Below are positions 24,889 to 34,245 of a stretch of DNA of 64,000 nt, piece after piece (positions within the stretch are counted from its first letter, which is position 1; every line of letters begins with the position of its first letter). The notes beneath the pieces were generated by a model that saw only the letters and a program-made list of their open reading frames with translations, searched no databases and was not told the DNA's origin. The translations under genes were made by a program, and so were the position numbers. Source of the DNA: Hyphomicrobiales bacterium (GTDB lineage: Bacteria > Pseudomonadota > Alphaproteobacteria > Rhizobiales > Methyloligellaceae); assembly GCA_028280515.1 (NCBI GenBank), contig JANQLP010000074.1, positions 1-64,000 on the forward strand, written 5' to 3'.

Positions 24889-25489
24889 GAGTCCCAATAC
24901 GCGTTAACGTACCAACCGAAGGCCCCAGTCATGATTGCCGCATCCAGCGTTCAACTCTCTCTCGCATGACCAGGATTTGAGAGCTCACATAGCGATACTT
25001 CTAATTGTACAACGGCTTACTGCAGATGAGGCACCCATCGTCGCCACCGCAGGTTGAGCAGCGTTTCCGCTCCGACCGATTCTAATGTGAGTACCCAGCG
25101 CTCTCGCCACGATACTCTGCATAGCACATGTTCCATTGACGAGGTTTATCGAAGACTGCCGCCTCATTTGCCTGTTGAGGATCGAATCTACAACGCCGTT
25201 CATCATTGTTGCTAACCGCCACCACAGCAATATTGATGACTCAATACCGTTGAGCAGCCCATAGGAGAGAATATTACGTACCAAGATCAATTGCGACGGC
25301 CTGTTCGGATATCTGAAGGCTTACGTACTGAGAGTATTCCGAGATCTTTCCTTCGAGCTGTACCTCAAACGAAATTCGCGCAGTATACAGCCAATTCTTT
25401 ACGGGTAGTCGACAACTACTCGAGAGAATCTTGACGCTCTGTTTTTGCGAAACAGTGAGCTATCGACTACAATTACGCATAGAGATGCG
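24889..25489. other. Intergenic, no recognised gene
   Basis: About 600 bp of AT-richer DNA between the integrase remnant and the minus-strand operon. Short open frames on both strands look random and carry no motif I recognise. The region 25400-25489 lies just past the last operon gene; I see no strong terminator. Confidence 0.45.
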
Positions 25490-26779
25490 CTAAGCCATTA
25501 ACAAAAAATACAATTCGCGCATTGGGACGACGGAAAACATAACGGATCTTTGTAGTTGATTGTGCTCGATATAATGAAAAACTGGCAACGCCAACATGTT
25601 GAGGCAAGCTTGAACGCGAAGGAGCTCCGCCGATGATTGAAGCGAACTTCCAATCGGTGTCAAGCCTACCGTCCGAATAAGGTAATCTTCAAGTTCTTTT
25701 AAACAGTCTGCATTGGTGGCTTCGTCAAATTCATAAATCACCTCCAGTGGGTGGCAATCCGCCGACAAACAACAATCATAGAGATCACAATAAATCAACT
25801 CATAGCGAAGCATTGCGCTCATCATAAGCTTAGAAAAATCTATGAACCAACTTACGTTTTGCGGATTTGGATCGACAAGCTTTACATTCCATTTTCTCTC
25901 GTCGGTTAAGGATATAACAATATCTTCCAAAATGAGATCGCCATGAGCGCCATGCCCGCTAAGCGACGCCAATACTGGCCACCGCTGTTGGGCCGCCGAC
26001 AACAAATGGGCAATACCGGGAAAGCATTCACCATTTATGATCGCTCCGTTATTCCACAGTTCTGCAAAAATGGGATTAGTGAGCAGTCTCCAAAATCGGC
26101 GGGAAACAACTTCGAAATAACTTCTTTGAAGCCGCTCAGGCCCTGATCGCCATAACGATTGCTCCAATTGAGCAATAAGGTCTTGCACGATTGTGCATAA
26201 AGTGGCGCCCGATATTTCGCCGCGAACTACTCGCTCACCCAGTGTGTATCCCCAAATGAACTCAGTCTCCAATCTGGACGAAAACTGATCGCCAGGAATT
26301 TCTACTCGGCGCGACTTTGGAAACAAACTGCGCGCGGATATTGAAGGGTTTCCCATGAATTCAAATTCGCCATAGTGGCGAACGAAGCTGTCCACTGCGT
26401 CTAATTCTGAATGCCTTACCTCTTTCTGAACAGTCATAGATGCGCAATCGAGGTAGGTAGAGCAAACCGATCCCCCACTAAGTTTGAGCGTCTGGAATGC
26501 GCCTCCGACCTGGAAGTTGTTCCGACCCGCAACATACGGGCCGACAAGAATAACTCCATTGTGCTCTAGTCTTTGCAGAATACTGCATCCGTCATAAGCG
26601 AGACTATCTCCCCGCATTTGGAAGTTAGGTCTCCTTAGGACGCAAAAAAAACCTCCGTCCACCTGGATTAGCCAAGGTTCTTGCGGGAACAGATAATCGA
26701 TGTTGTCCGCATTCAGATGTGGGAAGTCGAGCGACTCCTTCAGTTTCCGCAACGAATCTGTTAATGCTCCTAGCAACAT
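25490..26779 (-). CDS. Protein with C-terminal APH/choline-kinase-like fold, unknown substrate
   Basis: A 429-residue protein. The C-terminal half carries the kinase signature GAHGDLILEDIVISL, in which HGD and the following acidic and aliphatic residues match the catalytic loop of aminoglycoside and choline kinases (HGDLHxxN). It is followed by VKLVDPNPQNVSWFIDFSKL, the metal-binding DPxP strand and the DFxKL helix of capsule- or sugar-type kinase homologues. The usual Asn of the catalytic loop is Asp here. The N-terminal half (IQVDGGFFCVLRRPN, GPYVAGRNNFQVGG) is not recognised. It is the last gene of the seven-gene operon, 18 bp after the membrane protein. The substrate is unknown; a small-molecule alcohol or sugar is the natural guess. 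Confidence 0.7.
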   Translation of the reverse strand: MLLGALTDSLRKLKESLDFPHLNADNIDYLFPQEPWLIQVDGGFFCVLRRPNFQMRGDSLAYDGCSILQRLEHNGVILVGPYVAGRNNFQVGGAFQTLKLSGGSVCSTYLDCASMTVQKEVRHSELDAVDSFVRHYGEFEFMGNPSISARSLFPKSRRVEIPGDQFSSRLETEFIWGYTLGERVVRGEISGATLCTIVQDLIAQLEQSLWRSGPERLQRSYFEVVSRRFWRLLTNPIFAELWNNGAIINGECFPGIAHLLSAAQQRWPVLASLSGHGAHGDLILEDIVISLTDERKWNVKLVDPNPQNVSWFIDFSKLMMSAMLRYELIYCDLYDCCLSADCHPLEVIYEFDEATNADCLKELEDYLIRTVGLTPIGSSLQSSAELLRVQACLNMLALPVFHYIEHNQLQRSVMFSVVPMRELYFLLMA

Positions 26780-26797
26780 CAGAGTTCGTGCCCTGTT

Positions 26798-27292
26798 TCA
26801 TTCCATACTATGGTTCGAAAGATCGCCACGATCTGACATCGTCCGCGACTCCAAATTCAACGCCAGAATGTTTCGGCCGAGCCCCACACTTCGTACTACG
26901 GAAGCGCAGGTGATGCCGAGCCAGACACCTGAACAAATCTGTCGGCCAATACAGGGCATCACTTGAGCAGTCGCCAACAGGAGCAATGCGACGAGGGCGC
27001 CCAAAAACAACCCGGCGATGGGTACAAAACTCAACGTTGACACGGTATATATCGAACGCTTAAGGCGAATAGAATTTGGAGAGAGGGCGCTAAGTAGCGT
27101 TACTACTATTGCTGATACCGCCATGAGTCCAATGGAAGATGATAGCATTGCCGAATAGAGTGCATCTCCATTTGAGATTTGGAATTTGAACTTCTGTCCA
27201 ATGTACACAAATATGGCGGCTATAGTTGTTGCGAGGAGCAACTCAAGCCAGCCCACACTTTCAATCGCAAATACCCATACCCTCCGAATCAT
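26798..27292 (-). CDS. Small multi-pass membrane protein, unknown
   Basis: A 164-residue protein with three clear hydrophobic stretches and a weaker fourth: WLELLLATTIAAIFVYIG, SSSIGLMAVSAIVVTLLSAL, FVPIAGLFLGALVALLLLA, and CSGVWLGITCASVV. The ATG at 27292 lies 4 bp past the stop of the PhyH-type gene; the open frame extends much further upstream but would overlap that gene entirely. I recognise no family. Within the operon it could be an exporter subunit, an immunity protein or a membrane effector. Sequence does not separate these options. Confidence 0.7.
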   Translation of the reverse strand: MIRRVWVFAIESVGWLELLLATTIAAIFVYIGQKFKFQISNGDALYSAMLSSSIGLMAVSAIVVTLLSALSPNSIRLKRSIYTVSTLSFVPIAGLFLGALVALLLLATAQVMPCIGRQICSGVWLGITCASVVRSVGLGRNILALNLESRTMSDRGDLSNHSME

Positions 27293-27296
27293 TGCA

Positions 27297-28088
27297 TTAC
27301 CCGACGTTGCTCCCGACCAATAGCCGGCGTCCGACGTCAGATAGCAGCGGACTCTGTTCGTCAGGCACGCTATAAGCGGGAAAGTAGTGTCGACCCCGCC
27401 AGGCACCGAATTTCCAGCATCTTTCGCGCCGAGATCTTTCGCGCTGAGATCCTTTCGGTACGTAGCAAATATACTGCACGGCACGGATCGACTTACCGTT
27501 GTTTCGCGCCGTACCATGAGCTAATCGGTAATCGAAAAGAAGAAAGTCACCTGCATCCATCTCGACCATCACGCGATTACGCCGGTCTTCATTCAAAGCT
27601 GGGATGGCTTTATCTTTGCCAGCATCACGGTACAATCGGTATGCTTCTGGTATACAGAAAAACTCACCTTCTCCGGCGTACGAACGCGTCAGCGCAAGCA
27701 CTCCTTGTATAGGGGAAAAGTCATGCCTGGACGGGTCGTCATCCCAGTGAATTGGCAACCATTTGCCTTCCTCTATCCCCGGTCGTTTATAGCCACAACG
27801 GTCCAACGAAACCCATAAATCAGATTTTCCATATGCGACTTCAAAAGGTCGGCGAAGTTTATAAAGCTCTCGTGTGCGCCACAAAGGAGACGCATTCCAA
27901 ATAGGAAAGAAGCCAGACGCCAGGACCAAGTCCATTCTTGCGACTTTGGCGCGGATCAACGCCTCCTTTCTCTTTTCTATCTGCTCAAGGACAGGTTGAA
28001 CAAAATCGGCACTCGCTGCTCTACGAAGTACACAGTAACCGTCCTCGCGTAACTGCTTAAGCTGTTCACGAAGCGGGTCGTTATGCAT
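27297..28088 (-). CDS. Phytanoyl-CoA dioxygenase (PhyH)-type Fe(II)/2-oxoglutarate oxygenase
   Basis: A 263-residue oxygenase. The N-terminal LREDGYCVLRRAAS is the usual PhyH start. The iron site is HWDDD (HxD) with the distal histidine in FDYRLAHGTARNN, and the 2-oxoglutarate-binding arginine is in KSIRAVQYICYVPKG. These define an Fe(II)- and 2-oxoglutarate-dependent hydroxylase or halogenase-like fold; the aspartate is present, so a hydroxylase is expected. Substrates of bacterial relatives include amino acids, ectoine, phosphonates and natural products. The start overlaps the end of the aminotransferase gene by 8 bp. The pairing suggests sequential oxidation and transamination of one metabolite. 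Confidence 0.85.
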   Translation of the reverse strand: MHNDPLREQLKQLREDGYCVLRRAASADFVQPVLEQIEKRKEALIRAKVARMDLVLASGFFPIWNASPLWRTRELYKLRRPFEVAYGKSDLWVSLDRCGYKRPGIEEGKWLPIHWDDDPSRHDFSPIQGVLALTRSYAGEGEFFCIPEAYRLYRDAGKDKAIPALNEDRRNRVMVEMDAGDFLLFDYRLAHGTARNNGKSIRAVQYICYVPKGSQRERSRRERCWKFGAWRGRHYFPAYSVPDEQSPLLSDVGRRLLVGSNVG

Positions 28089-29307
28089 TAATCGCCCGCT
28101 TTAGAACATTTATGACAGCGTCGGCAGTAGTGTTGAGATCGGAGTATGTAGAATCAAGTGCCGGCGTGATCATTATATGAATGGATTTACGATCAACTGA
28201 GGCTCCTCCCATGAGAAGCACTCCCATTCTCAGGCCCAGCGACATGACGTGTTGCAATGCTACTAGCGGCTCGTCCGAACTTCGAGCGACTGCCAGGAGC
28301 ATTCCCTCTCCTCGAACCGAAAAACCGTAACTGCTGAGTTGATCCAGCAACACCGTCCTCAGGTAATCACCCTTTTCCCGTACAGATAACGGATCTGACC
28401 GTTCTCTCACTCGTTGCAAATTCAATGCAACGTTGGCGGCTAACGCATTGCCTGAGTACGTTAAGCGTACCTGGGGAGGTGTGGAGCATCTGCTAAGAAG
28501 TTCAGCAAAGGTTGGTGAAAGGCTTACCGCGCAAATCGGAACGATACCACCACCGAGAAGTTTTCCACTGATTCTAATGTCAAAATCATTCCCGGAAAGA
28601 CAAAACGGCCGACCAGTTCTGCCAAACCCGGTAATCACCTCATCGGCGATATATGTGACGCCACATTTGCGACATGCATCACGAATGGCTAATAAAACAT
28701 CTTTTGGTAGGACGTGTGCCCCACACGTCGTTCCGCCCACGGGCTCAAGAATGAGGCTATGCGCATTATATCTTTCCACAGTCCTCAAAATAGATTTTGT
28801 GACTTCCTCAGCTGAAGTCATCGAGAATCTATCAAGTATTGGCCAACCAAAGTCGAGCGCCCCTTGGATGCGTTTCTTGTGTACTGGATGATCCCCGGCA
28901 TTGAGTGCAGCAATAGAATAGCCATGATAACTCTCACGGAGTCCAATGATAACTCCGCCATCTCGCCCAAATACACATTTGGACACGTGTTGAGAAATAG
29001 AAACAGCGATTTCGAACGCCTCGGTTCCACCGGATACGAAGAAGGTGTCGAGACCGGGGTTATCGTCATAAGTTTCCACCCAGTCAGCCAATTCACGTGC
29101 ACGACGCGACTCCGTGTACCTATTCACGCCAGCTAGGTCGTCATCAAAGTACTTAACGTCTCGAAGTACATTCTTGTGCAAATGTGAAAAAAGCAACGCA
29201 TGTTGACCGCCAGACGCATCAACGTACCAGCCGCTATCGGTCAGAATTCGGGCACCATCTCGTTGTCGAACGACGCCTAGCAGCGACTTCGTTGCAATGT
29301 GGCTCAC
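28081..29307 (-). CDS. Class III aminotransferase (PLP-dependent)
   Basis: A 408-residue fold-type I aminotransferase of class III (ornithine, GABA or glutamate-1-semialdehyde aminomutase type). Visible motifs are FVSGGTEAFEIAVS (phosphate binding), ESYHGYS, LEPVGGTTCG, YIADEVITGFGRTG, and the lysine region DIRISGKLLGGGIVPICAV, where K forms the Schiff base. The best start is the GTG at 29307, whose GTGA overlaps the stop of the ATPase gene; an ATG further upstream would overlap that gene by about 130 bp. It probably supplies or consumes an amino group on the operon's metabolite. A mutase activity is possible from family membership. Confidence 0.88.
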   Translation of the reverse strand: MSHIATKSLLGVVRQRDGARILTDSGWYVDASGGQHALLFSHLHKNVLRDVKYFDDDLAGVNRYTESRRARELADWVETYDDNPGLDTFFVSGGTEAFEIAVSISQHVSKCVFGRDGGVIIGLRESYHGYSIAALNAGDHPVHKKRIQGALDFGWPILDRFSMTSAEEVTKSILRTVERYNAHSLILEPVGGTTCGAHVLPKDVLLAIRDACRKCGVTYIADEVITGFGRTGRPFCLSGNDFDIRISGKLLGGGIVPICAVSLSPTFAELLSRCSTPPQVRLTYSGNALAANVALNLQRVRERSDPLSVREKGDYLRTVLLDQLSSYGFSVRGEGMLLAVARSSDEPLVALQHVMSLGLRMGVLLMGGASVDRKSIHIMITPALDSTYSDLNTTADAVINVLKRAINA

Positions 29308-31289
29308 ACACGTGCACCCAACAGTAAGTTGCAAAGAGGTGCCATGGGATACTTCCAACCCGGCTCCGATTCCAGCGTAGGTCTTTGCAATCCAAGTCTG
29401 TCGGCAAGAGTTATTGCACGCCGCCATGTCTGCCAAGCAGTCCAGTGTTTCTTCAAAAAATAGTTGGCTTGCGTCATTTCAGCGAGAATGATCAGCCTTT
29501 CCGTTTCTTGAACTGTTCCATTTAGTGCAGGCTCCAAAACGGACAAAGCCTCACTCCAATTTCTTTGTTTATTATACAGTATGCCAAGATTCCCTTGTGC
29601 TATAGCTTTAATTTCGGTCGCCCAAGATGCGTTCGACTGCTTCGATAAGCAAATGACTGACAGAAACAACTTTTCCGCCAGTGCAAACTTCGACTCCTCC
29701 AGCGCGATAACTCCTCTCCGGTTTCTGGACATACATACAAGTTCTTCCTCCCTTAATTCCATCAATGCAAACTCGCTGCGAATCACTTCCTCTGTAGAGG
29801 GGAGAAGTAATCCGGCCGCCGTTAACGTGTTGTGCGAGTTTGAATTTGACTGCGACGATGAATGACGAAGCTGCAAAATACATACATGTGTTGCTAGTGA
29901 TAGAAGTTGCTGCTCATCCTGATCCAAATCCTCCGTGCGTTGCAAAATTTCCTCGACGGCACTACTAGCTTGACCAAATTGCTCACGTTTCAATAAGGCT
30001 TTGAGTTGCCATATTAGATATAGACATATTATTGGCCGTGCTCGACCTAACTGCCAAAGAGTATTCTTAATGTTGTCCGATAGTAGATCAAGTTCGAGCC
30101 AATATCCCTGACTATACAGCCATCCGGATAAGGAAGATGCAATCAACGCATATTTTCTTTGGAGTTCGGGATGGGACAAATCGCTTAGCAGCGCGTCTAT
30201 TCGCAGAAACGCCCTAAAGAAATCTGAGATCTCGTTGCATCTTTGTACGTGGTCTAATGACCACGAAATGGTACTCTCTGATGGTAGATGTGTGTTAATC
30301 CAGTCGAACCAAATTTCGATTACGCTGATATCGATTTGATCAATCTCGATTGCAGACAGCAATAAGTCTTTCGGTCGGTAGCAATCTTGTACGAACTCGA
30401 AAAGCCCATAGTCCCTAAGTTGCAACACACTTTGAGCAATGTCTTCAGCGTTTTCGTGGAGGATCTCTGCTATTCGGTCTGCCCGCATTGGAACAGCAAC
30501 AAGAGCTGCTAGACTCACTACTCGGGTCAATAGATCGCTTTCCGTGATTTCGCCGAGTTCATACTCGTAGTAGCCCACCAAATCTCTTCGCAAAACTGCA
30601 GAGACCTCCTGAACTCCGAGCCCTGTACTGTAGAGTTGTGCTCCACGAAGCGCTAGTTCAGGAAACCCTCTTGCTGCGGCGGTCAGCGCTTCAATATCCG
30701 ATACTGGTACAGCATGCGCACCCACACCTCTTTCGATAAGCACCTGGATGTATTCGTCTGGGAGCGGCAAAAGCTCATGGCTTTCCATTGCCCAGTCAAC
30801 CTTGCGAGTTGTCACTAGGACGAGCGTGGTTTGACCTCTTAAGCCAATCATACGTGCAAATTCTTCGGCGTCCGAACCAACCGCGCTTTCGAAGCTATCG
30901 AGGATTACAATCCATCTTCCATTGTGGAATCGTCGAAGCAAAGCCGGCTCCCGCCCCCATTCATCAAAACCTTTAAGACCACCACTGACCGCCGCTAGAT
31001 CTCTAACCAACCCTTCGCGCGACTTGACGCTTTCAACACCAGCTCTCAATACTGGCCTGCAATCTACGTACACGATGCTAATAGTTGGCGCCCGTGTCTT
31101 GATCTCGTGTGCTACTCTTCGGATCAGAGCGCTTTTCCCGACACCGTGATCTCCAGTAATCTGAAAAGTTGGTCGCGAAACGCTCTTAAGAATCCTTTTT
31201 AAATTTTTCGCGTCGTTATCACGACCTACTAACTCTTTGGTTTCTAGCGGTACATTAAAAACGCTATCAGCGTCAAAATACGACATCAC
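29304..31289 (-). CDS. STAND-type ATPase (NB-ARC/AAA-like) with C-terminal helical (TPR-like) repeats
   Basis: A 661-residue protein. Residues 20-30 read LVGRDNDAKNL. Walker A is GDHGVGKSA at 46-54, and Walker B is RWIVILDSFES near 125-135. A sensor strand LVLVTTRKVDW follows. The middle contains a winged-helix-like region. The C-terminal half is rich in helical pairs such as NRRGVIALEESKFALAEKLFLS and GNLGILYNKQRNWSEALSVLEPA, typical of TPR repeats. STAND proteins of this plan act as ligand-triggered switches in transcription control, antibiotic regulation or phage defence. No effector domain such as a nuclease or TIR is seen. It starts 17 bp inside the kinase gene and ends in a GTGA overlap with the aminotransferase gene. 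Confidence 0.85.
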   Translation of the reverse strand: MMSYFDADSVFNVPLETKELVGRDNDAKNLKRILKSVSRPTFQITGDHGVGKSALIRRVAHEIKTRAPTISIVYVDCRPVLRAGVESVKSREGLVRDLAAVSGGLKGFDEWGREPALLRRFHNGRWIVILDSFESAVGSDAEEFARMIGLRGQTTLVLVTTRKVDWAMESHELLPLPDEYIQVLIERGVGAHAVPVSDIEALTAAARGFPELALRGAQLYSTGLGVQEVSAVLRRDLVGYYEYELGEITESDLLTRVVSLAALVAVPMRADRIAEILHENAEDIAQSVLQLRDYGLFEFVQDCYRPKDLLLSAIEIDQIDISVIEIWFDWINTHLPSESTISWSLDHVQRCNEISDFFRAFLRIDALLSDLSHPELQRKYALIASSLSGWLYSQGYWLELDLLSDNIKNTLWQLGRARPIICLYLIWQLKALLKREQFGQASSAVEEILQRTEDLDQDEQQLLSLATHVCILQLRHSSSQSNSNSHNTLTAAGLLLPSTEEVIRSEFALMELREEELVCMSRNRRGVIALEESKFALAEKLFLSVICLSKQSNASWATEIKAIAQGNLGILYNKQRNWSEALSVLEPALNGTVQETERLIILAEMTQANYFLKKHWTAWQTWRRAITLADRLGLQRPTLESEPGWKYPMAPLCNLLLGARV

Positions 31290-31887
31290 GGTTATTTTGA
31301 TTGTCGGACAGAAATATCGTGAGATCTGCGACTGAACTTGGCTGACAGAACCATCGATAGAGCCGTTGCGCTGGTAGCGTCTGGCCTATGTAGTGAAGGG
31401 CGAGATCACCCCAATTCTCAAAATCCGCCCTGTCCCTCGTGATGGCACGATCAAAGACTGACTGCTCGTCTAATTCTAGACGTATCTTAAAGTCGAACAT
31501 CGGCAACAAATTAGGGCGAAGAAGAAACATTCCTTCAAATATTCGCAGTCCCGACGTTTCTCCAATAATCTCGCTTATTCGTTCATATGAGAAGAATTCA
31601 AGAACAAATTCGGAAACGGCATCTGGATTCCGCCTAGGTCGACGAACGATACGTTCGAAGGTGTCGTCCAAATGACATACTGTGCATTCAAAACCGTGTA
31701 TCTGCGCAGTTTCTTTCAGAGTTGTGGCAAGGGTTGTTTTGCCAGAACAGTCTGGCCCGTCGACTGCCACAACCAAGTCTTTTTTTGCAGTCAGCTTCGC
31801 GCTAACTGCGCTCCAAACCTCTGGAGCATTTGCATAACTATCCAAGAGCTCTGATCGGCGATGGGATAATACGAAAATTGGAGCCAT
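31273..31887 (-). CDS. P-loop small-molecule kinase (uridine-kinase-like)
   Basis: A protein of about 204 residues with the motif VVAVDGPDCSGKTTLATTL (Walker A). A DD pair in CHLDDTFERIVRR follows, then a Walker-B-like IFEGMFLLRPNL and a basic lid RDRADFENWG. The layout is that of uridine kinase, phosphoribulokinase or related nucleoside/sugar kinases. The start is uncertain: ATGs at 31926, 31911 and 31887 are all in frame, and all overlap the peptidase gene upstream. I use 31887 for minimal overlap. It probably phosphorylates a small substrate of the pathway; together with the APH-like protein the operon would have two kinases. Confidence 0.75.
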   Translation of the reverse strand: MAPIFVLSHRRSELLDSYANAPEVWSAVSAKLTAKKDLVVAVDGPDCSGKTTLATTLKETAQIHGFECTVCHLDDTFERIVRRPRRNPDAVSEFVLEFFSYERISEIIGETSGLRIFEGMFLLRPNLLPMFDFKIRLELDEQSVFDRAITRDRADFENWGDLALHYIGQTLPAQRLYRWFCQPSSVADLTIFLSDNQNNRDVVF

Positions 31888-32467
31888 CTTCCGTGATGAT
31901 AGCTTGGTCATCTCGGATTCTGACAATTTTGTGTGCTGGCGAGAATTTTTCGTAGAAGCTTTCGAATAAGTCGGAGTATTTTTCTCGATCTATGTGCGGT
32001 AAAGTAATAAAGTCAACTAAATCAAATGCATCCGTGCTAATTATATTCGGAACATCTTGAGGGTCATCGATCATTGCAACGGGTTCTATAGATCGATACA
32101 GGATAACTGCACCAGCACTCTCGCCAAAATAAGGAAAACCTTCGGATACTAGTCTTTTTAGCGGAGAAAAAGAGCCACTTCTATAAAGTTCATTTAATAG
32201 ATTATAGCTGTTACCACCCGCCACAAATATTCCTGAGCAATCTGACATTTGCTCTTCAAATTCCGATGATGAATTTACTTTACGAAGATCAATCGTCCTT
32301 GTCTGCAGGCCAAGAAGCTGCAGCCTTTGTTCCGACTCATGCACAAAATATGGATCCGCGTACGTATCACCAGCATTTGGGATAAACGCTATTGGCGCGT
32401 CCGAACGAGCTTCTTTTTTCCAGTTTTTAATGGCATCTAGGCCACGTGAAAGGCAAAGGATATACAC
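31838..32467 (-). CDS. Peptidase S51-family protein (dipeptidase E / cyanophycinase-like)
   Basis: A 209-residue member of peptidase family S51. The nucleophile elbow FGESAGAVIL contains the active serine (GxSAG). The preceding SGIFVAGGNSYNLL turn and AFIPNAGDTYADPYF match alpha-aspartyl dipeptidase (PepE). A conserved histidine is in ITLPHIDREKY. S51 enzymes cut after Asp residues or degrade cyanophycin; homologues in gene clusters sometimes process peptides or carrier-bound products. The start is a GTG at 32467 with no strong ribosome site. It is the first gene of the seven-gene operon, so its promoter should lie in 32468-32883. Confidence 0.85.
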   Translation of the reverse strand: MYILCLSRGLDAIKNWKKEARSDAPIAFIPNAGDTYADPYFVHESEQRLQLLGLQTRTIDLRKVNSSSEFEEQMSDCSGIFVAGGNSYNLLNELYRSGSFSPLKRLVSEGFPYFGESAGAVILYRSIEPVAMIDDPQDVPNIISTDAFDLVDFITLPHIDREKYSDLFESFYEKFSPAHKIVRIRDDQAIITEDGSNFRIIPSPIRALG

Positions 32468-32883
32468 GGCAGTCTCGCAGTTAGGGCAAATCGACAGTAC
32501 GCTTGTTTGCTACAAGACAGCGAACTCTAGAAGATAGTAACAATGTTCACGGAAGTGGACATGTAAAGCTGAGTATATCGCGTAATGGTGGACGCCGCAA
32601 GGCAGATTGTCCCCTATGCCGGGTCCGGCTGTTGATTTGGAGGGTCGGTATCTCAGTCGTTTGAGCAAGGGGAGTTCGACAGCTAGCTGTGATTTCTGAT
32701 CAGGTTGTGCAGTGTAGAGCCTTAACGGGTATCCGCCGTACCTAACGTGTGGTCGCTGGTTGTTGTAACAGGCGAGCTATCTGGCAGGTCGGCGCCGGAC
32801 CAGTCGTATCGACCTTCTCCCCATGATCCGGGCCGTTGCGGATGAGAGTTTTCCCGAACAGACTTTGGGAAGGAGCGCTCAAT
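32468..32883. other. Upstream region of the seven-gene operon, next to IS debris
   Basis: About 415 bp between the S51 peptidase gene and an IS3-type remnant. It must contain the promoter of the minus-strand operon, but I cannot assign a clear -35/-10 pair. Base composition changes from AT-rich near 32550 to GC-rich near 32600, marking the join with inserted DNA. Confidence 0.4.
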
Positions 32884-33950
32884 ACGAAGCGCAATCGTTT
32901 CACGGACGGCCAGAACATCGGCGTGCTGAGGGAGCATAGGGCCGCCGGGACGGTACCTGATTTCTGCCGGCGCCACGGCATCTCCGAGCAAACCTTCTAC
33001 CGCTAGAAGTTGAGGTACGGCGGCATGAAGGTCGCGGGTACGCGTTGGCTGTGCGACTTGGGAGTGGAGAACGCCAGGTTGAAGCGGTTGCTTGCCGAGG
33101 CGCACCTGGATAACGCGGCGCTGAAGGACCTGTTGTCAAGAAACTGGTGAAGCCCGCGGCGCGGCGTGAGGCCGTGGGCTATATCATGCAGCGGCATGCG
33201 TACAGACAGCGCCGGGCCTACCGGCTGGTCGGTCTGCGCGTTCAGTGGCACAGTATTGCGCGGGACGAGGCGTTGCGCGCCCGCCTGCGGGAGTTGGCGG
33301 CGCACTACCGACGCTATGGCTACCTGCGTCTACACGCGCTGATGACGTCCGGGAGCCTGGTGGTGAACGCCAAGCGTACCTACCAAGTCTGTCGCGAAGA
33401 AGGCCAGTAGGTGCGCCGGCGCAAGCAACACTAGCTGCCGCGTCGTGACCGCGTGCCGCTGGCGGCGTCGACAGGGCCGCTGCAGCGATGGTTGCCCGAC
33501 CTCGTGTCCGATCAGTTGGCTTCAGGCCGGCGCTTCCGCATCCTCAACATCGTCGACGACCACAGCTGGGAATGCCCCGGCCAAGTCGCCGACCTGTCGA
33601 ACTCCGGTGAACGACTAGCCCGTTTCCTCGATGACCTGACCGGACACCGCGGCCTGTCGGAGTGCCTGGTCATGGACAACGGTCCGGGGCCGACCTCGCG
33701 GGCGACGTTCGAGTGGGGCCAGGCGACCAGCATGGCGCTGCGCTTCATCAAGCCCGGCAATCCGATACAGGGCGCCGATGTGGAAAGTGTTCAACGGGAG
33801 GTTCCGAAATGAATGCCGGAACGAGGAATGGCTAACCAGCCTGGCGCATGCCAGGGCGGTGATCGAGGTCTAGCGCGTGTACTACAACAACTGCAGAACG
33901 CATTCGGTCCTCGGTTACCAGACGCCAGCGGCCTACCTGCAAACATGGGC
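32884..33950 (+). mobile_element. Degenerate IS3-family transposase (orfA + orfB remnants)
   Basis: In shifting plus-strand frames the segment reads KRNRFTDGQNIGVLREHRAAG and FCRRHGISEQTFYR, an orfA with helix-turn-helix. LRYGGMKVAG and a leucine-rich ENARLKRLLAEAHLDNAALKD region follow. An orfB follows with YRLVGLRVQWHSIARD, RRYGYLRLHALM, DDHSWECPGQVADLSNSGERLARFL, DNGPG and YYNNCRTHSVLGYQTPAAY. This is the IS407/IS2-like branch of IS3 with the DDE core partly kept. Stop codons at 33004-33006, about 33408-33410, 33434 and 33810-33812 break it, and one frameshift joins orfB to its C-terminus. It cannot transpose by itself. Confidence 0.88.
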
Positions 33951-34055
33951 AGCCTCGCTTGAGCTACGCCAGGGCTTCGCTCAGCTGCCCTTTCGCCCTA
34001 TGATCGACAAAGAACACTCTCAGAGAACATGGCCCTGATCTTGGGGAAAGGTCAG

Positions 34056-34245
34056 GATGGCGGGTAGGGAATGTCGCGCAGCAGGGCACCGACGAAGCGT
34101 TCCGCCTTGCCGTTGATTTCCGGCATGTAGGGCCGGGTGAGAATATGGCAGATCACACCATGCGCAGAACCTCGCGGAACATGAGGGCGATGTAGGCCGC
34201 CCCCTTGTCGGTCATGGCTCACTCGACCGAGACGCCGCGATCACG
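34056..34245 (-). mobile_element. IS481-type transposase fragment
   Basis: The minus strand reads DRGVSVE, stop, AMTDKGAAYIALMFREVLRM, stop or shift, ICHILTRPYMPEINGKAERFVGALLRDIPY. This is the DDE catalytic core of IS481-type transposases (TDNGSAY, then RPYTPxTNGKAERF). Only about 60 codons remain, with an internal stop and a frameshift. No inverted-repeat ends are recognised. Confidence 0.8.

Noticed and set aside
24985..25290. A 101-codon minus-strand open frame next to the integrase remnant
   Set aside because: No motif, no ribosome site and composition like random AT-rich sequence.
29304..31289. A known Avs-type antiphage STAND protein
   Set aside because: No N-terminal nuclease, protease or other effector domain is visible, and the operon partners are metabolic enzymes; a defence role is left as one hypothesis.
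32884..33950. An active IS3 element
   Set aside because: At least three stop codons and a frameshift break orfA and orfB, and no terminal repeats are recognised.
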